From contig JAEZSU010000289.1 of the NCBI GenBank assembly GCA_023421635.1, positions 1 through 6,774 on the forward strand: a stretch of 6,774 nt of DNA, in the 5' to 3' direction. The notes beneath the pieces are model-generated. The model worked only from the letters and a program-made list of their open reading frames with translations. It had not been told where the DNA came from and ran no database searches. How positions within the stretch are numbered: position 1 is the stretch's first letter; every line of letters begins with the position of its first letter. Positions 1 through 5,620 of the stretch are shown here, piece by piece. Made by a program: the position numbers and the translations under genes. The stretch is from Actinomycetes bacterium. Lineage in GTDB: Bacteria > Actinomycetota > Actinomycetes > Actinomycetales > Microbacteriaceae.

Positions 1-1
1 G

Positions 2-37
2 GGTTCCGGATACCGGCTCCGGACGGTGCGCGACTGA
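2..37 (+). CDS. 3' end of a probable OmpR-family response regulator (partial)
   Basis: Only the last 11 codons are in the window, in frame 2, ending with TGA at 35-37. They read GSGYRLRTVRD. The GxGYRL string is the usual last beta-hairpin of the OmpR/PhoB winged-helix DNA-binding domain (typically VRGxGYRL), and it normally lies a few residues from the C terminus, as here. The stop is followed seven bases later by a strong hairpin, which fits the end of a transcription unit. The call rests on a very short peptide, so it could be a chance match. If right, the gene lies upstream on the same strand as the importer operon, and its product would be a DNA-binding regulator whose relation to the importer cannot be judged from here. 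Confidence 0.45.
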   Translation, partial: GSGYRLRTVRD

Positions 38-44
38 GGCACGC

Positions 45-74
45 ACGCTCGGTCACAGATCAGTGACCGAGCGT
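45..74 (+). terminator. Perfect 12-bp hairpin, probable terminator of the upstream gene
   Basis: Bases 45-56 (ACGCTCGGTCAC) are perfectly complementary to 63-74 (GTGACCGAGCGT), leaving a 6-base loop (AGATCA). It starts seven bases after the putative stop at 35-37. There is no run of T after the stem, so it would be a terminator without a U-tract, a form often proposed in high-GC actinobacteria. The other reading is an operator for a dimeric regulator, since it sits about 90 bases upstream of the binding-protein gene and each arm carries GTCAC, the core that recurs twice just downstream. Confidence 0.5.
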
Positions 75-92
75 CACCGTCGCGTCACCAAT
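71..92 (+). promoter_or_regulatory. Two 11-base direct repeats (GCGTCACC core), possible PHO-box-like operator
   Basis: GCGTCACC occurs at 71-78 and again at 82-89, exactly 11 bases apart, about one helical turn. Tandem 11-base units with a TCACC core are the general form of PhoP-binding PHO boxes described in Streptomyces (units resembling GTTCACC). The match here is partial: TCACC is kept in both units, but the leading G and several downstream positions differ. The repeats lie just upstream of the likely promoter of the importer operon, a sensible place for an activator. The regulator is inferred only from pattern. The first unit also overlaps the 3' arm of the hairpin at 45-74 by four bases. 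Confidence 0.3.
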
Positions 93-110
93 GCGTGGGC
101 ACGGGAAACC

Positions 111-116
111 TAGCGT
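111..116 (+). promoter_or_regulatory. Candidate -10 box (TAGCGT) for the importer operon
   Basis: TAGCGT fits the TAnnnT form of housekeeping actinobacterial -10 boxes and would place the transcript start near 122-124, giving a leader of about 40 bases before the ATG at 165. No convincing -35 (TTGACA-like) element is found 16-19 bases upstream. That is compatible with an activator-dependent promoter using the repeats at 71-92, but it also leaves the call weak. Confidence 0.25.
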
Positions 117-164
117 TGAGCCGTCCAACGGTGCGCGTAACGACGCGCGAACAGGAGTTCCACC

Positions 165-1223
165 ATGAAACGATCCGCATTCGCCGGCGCCGCCCTCGTC
201 GGCGCCGCCGCACTGCTCACCGGCTGCACCGGCGCAGCGGAGACCCCCACCGTCGACGGTGCGGCGGTCTCCGACACCGAGCTGAACTTCATCTGCAGTC
301 CGCAGGAGGACTGGTGCCAGGCGGTCGCCGCCGCCTTCACCGCGGAGACCGGCATCCAGGCCAACTACGTGCGCCTCTCCGGGGGCGAGGCGATCGCCCG
401 CCTTTCCGCGACGGGCGACACCCCCGAGTTCGACGCATGGTTCGGCGGCGGTGCAGACGGTCACATCGCAGCGGAGGAAGCGGGATTCATCGAGCAGTAC
501 GTGTCCCCCAATGCGGCGGCGATCCCCGCCGAGTACAAGGACGCCGACGGGTCCTGGACCGGCATCTACGTGGGTGCCCTCAGTTTCTGCTCGAACACCG
601 ACGTGCTCGAGCAGATCGGCGCGGACGCCCCCGAGTCGTGGGAGGACCTCCTCGACCCGGTCTTCAAGGGGAACATCGCGATGGCTCACCCCGGGACTTC
701 CGGCACCTCGTACCAGACGTTGTGGACGCAGGTCGAGCTCAACGACGGCGACGAAGACGCCGCAATGGAGTACTTCAGCGCGCTGCACAGCAACGTGCTG
801 CAGTACTCCAAGAGCGGCTCCGCTCCGGGCCAGATGGCCGGCCGTGGCGAGATCGCCACCGGCATCATCTTCGCGCAGGACTGCCAGAAGTTCATCAACG
901 AGGGCTTCAGCAACCTCACCACCACCTTCCCCGAGGAGGGCATGACCTACGAGGTCGGCGCCGTCTCGCTGCTGAAGAACGCCAAGCACCCGTCCGCTGC
1001 GAAGGCCTTCATCGACTGGTCGCTGACCGCCGACGCCCAGAACATCGCCCCGACCGCCGGCACCTACTCGGTCCCCACCAACCCGGATGCCGACATCACC
1101 GAGGACATGGTCGATCTGACCGCGCTCAACCTCATCCATGCCGACATCGCGATGCAGGGTGAGGCGCGCAACGAACTGACCGCGCGCTTCGACTCCCAGG
1201 TCGCACCGGCGCCCAAGGAGTAG
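165..1223 (+). CDS. ABC importer substrate-binding lipoprotein, FbpA/AfuA/2-aminoethylphosphonate family
   Basis: 352 residues. It captures the substrate outside the membrane and delivers it to the permease encoded next door. A short basic start (MKR), a hydrophobic stretch and the lipobox LLTGC put the lipidated cysteine at position 21. The rest matches the type of binding protein that includes ferric, phosphonate and hexose-phosphate members: SGGE at 72-75, WFGGGADG at 92-99, YVSPN at 112-116, and the loop HPGTSGTSY at 175-183, a usual ligand-contact area. The region 222-240 (GQMAGRGEIATGIIFAQDC) follows the AfuA-like pattern, and I see no adjacent tyrosine pair as used by FbpA for iron, so the substrate is open. 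Cysteines 44 and 51 could form a disulfide. ATG at 165 is supported by AGGAG at 153-157. First gene of the operon, 34 bases before the permease. Family membership is firm; substrate is not. Confidence 0.9.
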   Translation: MKRSAFAGAALVGAAALLTGCTGAAETPTVDGAAVSDTELNFICSPQEDWCQAVAAAFTAETGIQANYVRLSGGEAIARLSATGDTPEFDAWFGGGADGHIAAEEAGFIEQYVSPNAAAIPAEYKDADGSWTGIYVGALSFCSNTDVLEQIGADAPESWEDLLDPVFKGNIAMAHPGTSGTSYQTLWTQVELNDGDEDAAMEYFSALHSNVLQYSKSGSAPGQMAGRGEIATGIIFAQDCQKFINEGFSNLTTTFPEEGMTYEVGAVSLLKNAKHPSAAKAFIDWSLTADAQNIAPTAGTYSVPTNPDADITEDMVDLTALNLIHADIAMQGEARNELTARFDSQVAPAPKE

Positions 1224-1257
1224 GTCCGACCCGGGCTCAGGAGCGGAAGCACCACAC

Positions 1258-3000
1258 ATGACGACAACTCTCGAAAAGGCCGCGGAACCACTCGCGGACC
1301 TGTCCCCCGCCCCGCGGGTACGACAGCGCAGGGCACGGGACACGAGCGTGATCATCCTGGTCACGATCGTCGTGATCGTCCTGCTGCTGCTCATCGGTTA
1401 CCCGCTCATCACGCTGCTGGGCGCCGCGGGGTCCGAAAAGGGCCTCGCGGTGCTCGGCACCGTGTTCACCACGCCAGGCAACCTCCGCATCATCGGCAAC
1501 ACGGTCCTGCTCGGCCTGTGCGTCGGCGTCTGCGGCACCCTCGTCGGCTTTCTCTTCGCATATGCGCAGGTCCGGCTGGAGTTCCGCGGAAAGCGCGCGC
1601 TGCACCTGCTCGCCATGATCCCGATCGTCGCCCCGCCCTTCGCGGTGGCGACCGCCGTCATCACACTCTTCGGCCGCAACGGCATGGTCACCAACGGCGT
1701 GTTCGGCTGGCAAGCCGACGTGTACGGGTTGCCGGGCCTCGTGATCGTCCTCACGCTGTCCTTCTTCCCCGTCTCGTACATGAATCTGAAGGGCATGCTC
1801 GAGAGCCTCGACCCCTCCCTCGACGAGGCGGCCGCCGGACTCGGCGCGAGCAAGCTGCGCACGTTCTTCTCGGTCACGCTGCCCATGCTCGTCCCGGGCC
1901 TGGCGGGGTCGTTCCTCCTGTTGTTCGTGGAGGGCATCGCGGACCTCGCCAACCCGCTCGTGCTCGGGGGCGATTTCACCGTGCTCTCCACCCGCGCGTA
2001 CCTCGCGGTCACCGGGGAGTACAACATCGCTGCCGGCGCCGCGTACTCGTTGGTGATCCTCCTGCCGGCGGTGCTCGTCTTCCTGGTGCAGCGGTACTGG
2101 GTCTCTCGCAAGAGCGTGGTCACCGTCACCGGCAAGCCCACCGGCACCACGGAGCTGATCGCCGCATCCTCGATCCGCATCCCGGTGCTCACGATCGTCG
2201 GTCTGCTCTCGCTGTTCATCGTGATGATCTACGCGACCGTGCTCGTCGGCGGCTTCGTCAAGGTCCCCGGCGTGAACAACGAGTTCACCCTCGATCACTT
2301 CAGGTTCGTGCTCGCGGGCATCGGCTCGAAGGCCATGATCGACACGACGGTGCTCGCGCTCATCGCGGCGCCGATCGCCGGCGTGCTGGGAATGATCATC
2401 GCCTGGCTCGTGGTCCGCAAGCTCGGCCGGATGGCCGGGGTCATGGACTTCATCGGGATGCTCGGACTCGCAGTCCCGGGCACGGTGCTCGGCATCGGCT
2501 ACGCGCTGGCCTACATGACCCCCACCACAGTGTTCGGGGTGCAGATCCTCCCCGCGCTCGCGGGCGGCTCCGCGGCCTTCGCGGGGGGACTTGCGATCGT
2601 CATGGTCTACATCACCCGCTCGCTCCCCTCCGGTCAGCGGTCGGGCATCTCCGCGTTGCAGCAGATCCACCCGGCTATCGAAGAGGCCTCCACCTCCCTC
2701 GGCGCAGGATCCGGAACCACCTTCAGGAAGGTGACGCTCCCGCTCATCCAGACGGCGCTCATCAGCGGTGTCACCTTCGCGTTCGCGCGTTCCATGACGA
2801 CGCTGTCACCGATCGTGTTCCTCACGACGCCCGGCACGAAGATCATGACCTCGCAGATCCTGGCCGAGGTCGAATCCGGCCGCTTCGGCAACGCCTTCGC
2901 ATACTGCACGGTGCTCATCGCGATCGTGCTGTGCCTCATCCTCCTCTTCAACGTCATCATCAGAAAGGTTGTCTTCCGTGGCCGCACCCACCGCCGCTGA
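1258..3000 (+). CDS. ABC importer permease, two fused permease domains (FbpB/PhnU-like)
   Basis: 580 residues. It forms the whole membrane channel in one chain, as in FbpB-type and 2-aminoethylphosphonate (PhnU2-type) importers, rather than as two subunits. About 12 hydrophobic segments are visible, six per half, at roughly 31-54, 79-102, 115-137, 158-176, 213-232, 258-278, 308-331, 359-386, 396-420, 436-453, 499-517 and 546-568. Each half carries an EAA loop that docks the ATPase: EAAAGLGASKLRTFFSVTLP at 190-209 and EEASTSLGAGSGTTFRKVTL at 475-494. The N terminus has a 30-residue charged cytoplasmic tail. ATG at 1258 has purine-rich sites upstream (AGGAG 1239-1243, GGAAG 1245-1249). Its 3' end overlaps the start of the ATPase gene by 23 bases, pointing to coupled translation. 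Length is within the family's range. Confidence 0.93.
   Translation: MTTTLEKAAEPLADLSPAPRVRQRRARDTSVIILVTIVVIVLLLLIGYPLITLLGAAGSEKGLAVLGTVFTTPGNLRIIGNTVLLGLCVGVCGTLVGFLFAYAQVRLEFRGKRALHLLAMIPIVAPPFAVATAVITLFGRNGMVTNGVFGWQADVYGLPGLVIVLTLSFFPVSYMNLKGMLESLDPSLDEAAAGLGASKLRTFFSVTLPMLVPGLAGSFLLLFVEGIADLANPLVLGGDFTVLSTRAYLAVTGEYNIAAGAAYSLVILLPAVLVFLVQRYWVSRKSVVTVTGKPTGTTELIAASSIRIPVLTIVGLLSLFIVMIYATVLVGGFVKVPGVNNEFTLDHFRFVLAGIGSKAMIDTTVLALIAAPIAGVLGMIIAWLVVRKLGRMAGVMDFIGMLGLAVPGTVLGIGYALAYMTPTTVFGVQILPALAGGSAAFAGGLAIVMVYITRSLPSGQRSGISALQQIHPAIEEASTSLGAGSGTTFRKVTLPLIQTALISGVTFAFARSMTTLSPIVFLTTPGTKIMTSQILAEVESGRFGNAFAYCTVLIAIVLCLILLFNVIIRKVVFRGRTHRR
2962..2968 (+). promoter_or_regulatory. Ribosome binding site that decides the ATPase start
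   Basis: AGAAAGG lies inside the 3' end of the permease gene. It is nine bases from the GTG at 2978 but directly abuts the in-frame TTG at 2969, leaving no spacer there. This favours GTG 2978 as the true start. Confidence 0.55.
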
Positions 3001-4153
3001 CACCAGCACGATCGGCATCTCGGAACTCGACGAGTTCCGCGCGGACGAGCCGACCGGACGGATCACGCTCCATTCCCTGACCAAGCGTTACGCGGGCAGC
3101 GACATCGCCGCCGTGGATGCGATCGACCTCGAGATCCATGCCGGCGAGTTCGTCACGCTGCTCGGCCCCTCCGGCTGCGGCAAGACCTCGACGCTTCGCA
3201 TGATCGCCGGCTTCGAGCAGCCGACCGACGGCCAGGTGCGCCTGGACGAGGTCATCATGAACACGGTTCCGCCGAACAAGCGGCCGATGTCGATGGTGTT
3301 CCAGTCGTACGCGCTCTTCCCGCACCTCAGCGTTCGCGAGAACGTGGCCTACGGCCTGCGCCTGAAGAAGATCCCCGACGCCCGCCTGACGGAGGAGGTC
3401 GACACCGTCCTCACGATCATGAACCTCGACGCGTACGCCGACCGCGCACCGCACCAGCTCTCCGGCGGGCAGCAGCAGCGTGTCGCGCTCGCCCGTGCGC
3501 TCGTCATGCGTCCCAAAGTGCTGCTGTTCGACGAGCCGCTGTCGAACCTCGACGCGAAGCTCCGGATCACGATGCGCAACGAGATCCACCGCCTGCAGCG
3601 TCGCCTGGGCATCACGAGCATCTTCGTGACGCACGACCAGGACGAAGCCATGACCCTCTCCGACCGCGTCGTGGTCATGAACCGCGGTCGCATCGAGCAG
3701 ATCGACAGCCCGGATGTGGTCTACCGTCGCCCGGCGTCCGTGTTCGTCGCGGACTTCATCGGCCGTGCGAACTTCCTCGACGCCTCCCCCGTCGCGATCC
3801 TCGAACCCGGCCGGATGACCGTGCACGCCCTCGGCCGGACCATCGATGTGGCAAGCCACCCCGACGTCACCGTGGACAGCGGCATCCTCCTGATGATCCG
3901 TCCCGAGTCGGTGCGTCTGACGCCCGTGGAGACCCCGGTCGACGGTGCCGACGTGCGCGACGACATCGGCCGGGTCACCAACGTGATGTTCCACGGCGAC
4001 ACGGTGGAATACGAGATCGAAACCGCATCCGGGTCGATCATCGCGTCCGTCTCCGACCCGTCCGTCGGAGAGATCCTCGAGCCGATGGCCGTGGTCCGCG
4101 TGGGCCTCGCGGCCGACCGCGGCTGGGTGCTCCCGGCATCCGACCGCGACTGA
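2978..4153 (+). CDS. ABC importer ATP-binding protein (FbpC/PotA-type with C-terminal TOBE-like domain)
   Basis: 391 residues from GTG 2978; it hydrolyses ATP to power import through the two-domain permease. All nucleotide-binding motifs are intact: Walker A GPSGCGKT at 63-70, Q-loop VFQSYALFPH from 107, signature LSGGQQQR at 161-168, Walker B VLLFDEP at 181-187, D-loop SNLD at 189-192 and switch histidine in THDQDEA near 219. After about residue 235 comes the regulatory region typical of the iron/polyamine/phosphonate class, with IRPESVRL in the TOBE-like part. An N-terminal tail of about 27 residues, rich in A, T, D and E, precedes the first strand (ITLHSLTKRY) and is longer than usual for the family. 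The longer TTG 2969 start would add only three residues and has no usable ribosome site. It is the last gene of the operon, followed by the long inverted repeat at 4176-4251. Substrate cannot be read from this subunit. Confidence 0.93.
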   Translation: MAAPTAADTSTIGISELDEFRADEPTGRITLHSLTKRYAGSDIAAVDAIDLEIHAGEFVTLLGPSGCGKTSTLRMIAGFEQPTDGQVRLDEVIMNTVPPNKRPMSMVFQSYALFPHLSVRENVAYGLRLKKIPDARLTEEVDTVLTIMNLDAYADRAPHQLSGGQQQRVALARALVMRPKVLLFDEPLSNLDAKLRITMRNEIHRLQRRLGITSIFVTHDQDEAMTLSDRVVVMNRGRIEQIDSPDVVYRRPASVFVADFIGRANFLDASPVAILEPGRMTVHALGRTIDVASHPDVTVDSGILLMIRPESVRLTPVETPVDGADVRDDIGRVTNVMFHGDTVEYEIETASGSIIASVSDPSVGEILEPMAVVRVGLAADRGWVLPASDRD

Positions 4154-4175
4154 CGCCGCAGGAGCACGCCCCTCC

Positions 4176-4251
4176 CCACCCGTCGACTTGCCTCAGATGT
4201 ACGCCCGTGGCGGCGTTCCGCGTACATCTGAGGCGAGTCGATCACGGGTGG
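4176..4251. terminator. Long inverted repeat between convergent genes, probable bidirectional terminator
   Basis: The inner stem is perfect over 15 bp: GCCTCAGATGTACGC at 4190-4204 pairs with GCGTACATCTGAGGC at 4220-4234, with a 15-base loop (4205-4219). Pairing continues outward through one G-T wobble (4189/4235) to 4183/4241. After a 3-base bulge at 4242-4244 it resumes for another seven pairs (4176-4182 with 4245-4251). The bulge is exactly the stop codon of the minus-strand gene, so the outer arm lies in its last codons. Position between two converging operons fits transcription termination in both directions. There is no T-run on either side. The stem is longer and more perfect than needed for termination, so a dispersed intergenic repeat element is an alternative. 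Confidence 0.65.
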
Positions 4252-4715
4252 ATGCTGCGGCGCGCGGACCAGATGCGGTCGGTGGCGGCCGCGACGTCGG
4301 GGGCGTTGATGCGCTGCCAGTTTCGGCCGCCCCTGGCGAAGGCGCGGCGGACCGCGACCGGCACCTCGGCGTCGTCGATGGGGTCCGGGAGCCAGGCGCA
4401 CGGACGGACGTGGACGAGGTCGACGCGGCGTGCGTCGGCGGACCGGTCATCGAACCGCGCACCCGCGAGGCGGCCGAGCCACCACAGGCCGTCGGCATCC
4501 CTCGTCCACACCGCAGCGCCGTCGGATGCTGCGGCGAACCGCTCGATCCGACGCTCGAGTCGCAGCTCGGCCGCCCCGCCTCCCGTGTTCCCGGACCCGA
4601 GTCGCCGTCCCATCCCGACGACCCCGAGCGTCCTCGCGCGCTCCACCGCGACGCCGTCCGGCACGCGGTCATCGCGCGACCGCATCGGGGCGCGGTAGAC
4701 CGGGAGCGTCGTCAC
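4242..4715 (-). CDS. Conserved-looking hypothetical protein, 157 residues, coupled to the universal stress protein gene
   Basis: I do not recognise a family with confidence. The protein is soluble, with no signal peptide or membrane segment. It is rich in arginine, and its tryptophans (70, 78, 79, 108, 133, 149) sit in ordered-looking segments: VWTRDADGLWWLGRL at 69-83, DLVHVRPCAWLPDP at 99-112 and ARGGRNWQRI at 127-136. A glycine-rich stretch at 40-48 may be a flexible loop. The GTG start at 4715 overlaps the TGA of the upstream stress-protein gene in a GTGA, so the two are probably translated together. This coupling and the balanced composition favour this frame over the overlapping arginine/serine-rich reading frames on both strands. 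The last codons fall in the long inverted repeat. The function is unknown; context suggests a role linked to stress. Confidence 0.7.
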   Translation of the reverse strand: MTTLPVYRAPMRSRDDRVPDGVAVERARTLGVVGMGRRLGSGNTGGGAAELRLERRIERFAAASDGAAVWTRDADGLWWLGRLAGARFDDRSADARRVDLVHVRPCAWLPDPIDDAEVPVAVRRAFARGGRNWQRINAPDVAAATDRIWSARRSIHP

Positions 4716-5557
4716 GACGCGTCGGCGTCCTCACGGTGCGGCGGCACGATACGCACCGGGGACCGGGTCTGCCAGAGCACCTCCTGCGCGATCGATCCGC
4801 TGAAGCCGCCGACGAAGACGCCCTGGTGATGCGTGCCGATGACGATCTCCGCGCTCCCCTTCGCGCCGCGAACGAGCGCCTCGGCGGGCGTCGCCCGCAC
4901 CAGGTCGCTCTCGATCCGTACGTCCGGGTGCCGGGCACGGAGCGCAGACACGATCTCGTTCAGATGCGTGCGGTGGTCCAGGATGTCCGGCCGGTCGTCG
5001 CTCAGCAACGCCCCAGGGCCGTCCGTGGTGAACTCGGCCTCGCGCCAGGCGTGCACGACGTGGAGGGGTGCGCCGAGGTCGCCCGCCTCGGCCGCTGCCA
5101 GCTCCAGCGCCGACACGGAGGAGTCGTCGTCGGCGAGACCGACCGCGATGCCGGCGTCGGCCTCCTCCGCCGACCAGCCGGTCGGGACGATGCAGACGGG
5201 GACGGTCGACCGCGCCGCGACCCGCACCGGCAGCCAGCCGCCGAGCGCCGCCGCCACCGGACGGTCCGGGTCGATGCCGATGACGAGGAGGTCGGCCGCG
5301 CGTGCCACCTCGGCGAGCTCCTCCGCTGTGCTCCCCCGGACGATGCGGGTCTCGATGGGGACATCGGGTGCGAGTTCGCGGATCCGAAGCTCCGCATCCT
5401 CGAGGAGAGACGCCGCGTTCCGATCGCTTCGTGGCAGCCGTCCGACGACGTTGACGACCTCGACCCGTGCCGGGCGCCGCGCGCACCGCGCTGAGACCCA
5501 TTCGAGCGCTGCCTGCGAGGCGGGACTGTCGTCCACGCCCACCACGATGCTCTCCAT
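4712..5557 (-). CDS. Universal stress protein with two tandem UspA domains
   Basis: 281 residues, two UspA folds. Domain 1 (about 1-126) opens with IVVGVDDSPASQAALEWV (4-21), the classic beta1-aspartate-helix start. Domain 2 (about 135-272) starts at IAVGLADDDSSVSALELA. The ATP-binding segment of domain 2 (VIGTHHQGVFVGGFSGSIAQ, 239-258) keeps the final GS(I) but has H for the second glycine of the usual GxxG. The matching segment of domain 1 (VIGIDPDRP...ALGGWLPV, 92-111) has lost both the second glycine and the G-S/T, so nucleotide binding may be confined to domain 2 or be lost. Such tandem proteins are common in actinobacteria and are usually tied to dormancy, hypoxia or general stress. ATG 5557 is chosen over GTG/ATG codons up to 5590 because GAGGGAGG lies five bases before it. 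It ends in a GTGA overlap with the next gene. Confidence 0.9.
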   Translation of the reverse strand: MESIVVGVDDSPASQAALEWVSARCARRPARVEVVNVVGRLPRSDRNAASLLEDAELRIRELAPDVPIETRIVRGSTAEELAEVARAADLLVIGIDPDRPVAAALGGWLPVRVAARSTVPVCIVPTGWSAEEADAGIAVGLADDDSSVSALELAAAEAGDLGAPLHVVHAWREAEFTTDGPGALLSDDRPDILDHRTHLNEIVSALRARHPDVRIESDLVRATPAEALVRGAKGSAEIVIGTHHQGVFVGGFSGSIAQEVLWQTRSPVRIVPPHREDADAS

Positions 5558-5562
5558 GTCTG

Positions 5563-5570
5563 CCTCCCTC
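5563..5570 (-). promoter_or_regulatory. Strong ribosome binding site that decides the stress-protein start
   Basis: On the minus strand this reads GAGGGAGG, nearly ideal for pairing with the 16S rRNA tail, with a five-base spacer to the ATG at 5557. An upstream in-frame start at 5590 would place this site inside the coding sequence and add 11 residues ahead of the usual UspA beginning. Confidence 0.7.
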
Positions 5571-5588
5571 GTCCACGCCGACATTGGC

Positions 5589-5617
5589 AACCTACCCTGT
5601 GGCGGGCGCCCGCTCAG
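5589..5617 (-). promoter_or_regulatory. Candidate promoter in the gap before the stress-protein gene
   Basis: Minus-strand TAGGTT (5594 to 5589) fits the TAnnnT -10 form and would start transcription about 25 bases before the ATG at 5557. Seventeen bases further up, CTGAGC (5617 to 5612) shares only TGA with TTGACA. The 63-base gap is large enough for an independent promoter, but read-through from the response-regulator gene is equally possible. Confidence 0.22.
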
Positions 5618-5620
5618 CCG

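Noticed and set aside
100..130. Possible iron-regulator (DtxR/IdeR) box near AACCTAGCGTTGAG upstream of the importer.
   Set aside because: Only one half resembles the consensus and there is no symmetric partner, so it does not support iron control.
248..261. Perfect 14-bp palindrome CACCGTCGACGGTG near the start of the binding-protein gene.
   Set aside because: It lies within codons of the linker after the lipobox, contains a common SalI-like GTCGAC core, and has no other sign of an operator; likely chance in GC-rich coding sequence.
60..1394. Long minus-strand open frame (444 codons) opposite the binding-protein gene.
   Set aside because: It lies antisense to a gene with a clear lipobox and family motifs, is rich in G, R and V with no recognisable domain, and arises from high GC content.
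1237..2670. Long minus-strand open frame (477 codons) opposite the permease gene.
   Set aside because: Its product is almost all D, E, H, R and Q with no hydrophobic core, the mirror image of a membrane protein's codons, and the permease on the other strand is certain.
4188..4829. Plus-strand frames starting in the inverted repeat and running over the minus-strand genes.
   Set aside because: Compositionally skewed translations rich in R, S, P and A without motifs; the start lies inside the palindrome and opposite genes with better support.
4731..5576. Overlapping minus-strand frame of 281 codons within the universal stress protein gene.
   Set aside because: Arginine/glycine-rich low-complexity translation; the alternative frame has two recognisable UspA domains and a strong ribosome site.
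5602..5613. 12-bp palindrome GCGGGCGCCCGC in the gap after the response-regulator gene, considered as a terminator.
   Set aside because: It has no loop bases, so the hairpin would need to sacrifice inner pairs, and there is no T-run; too short and GC-biased to call.
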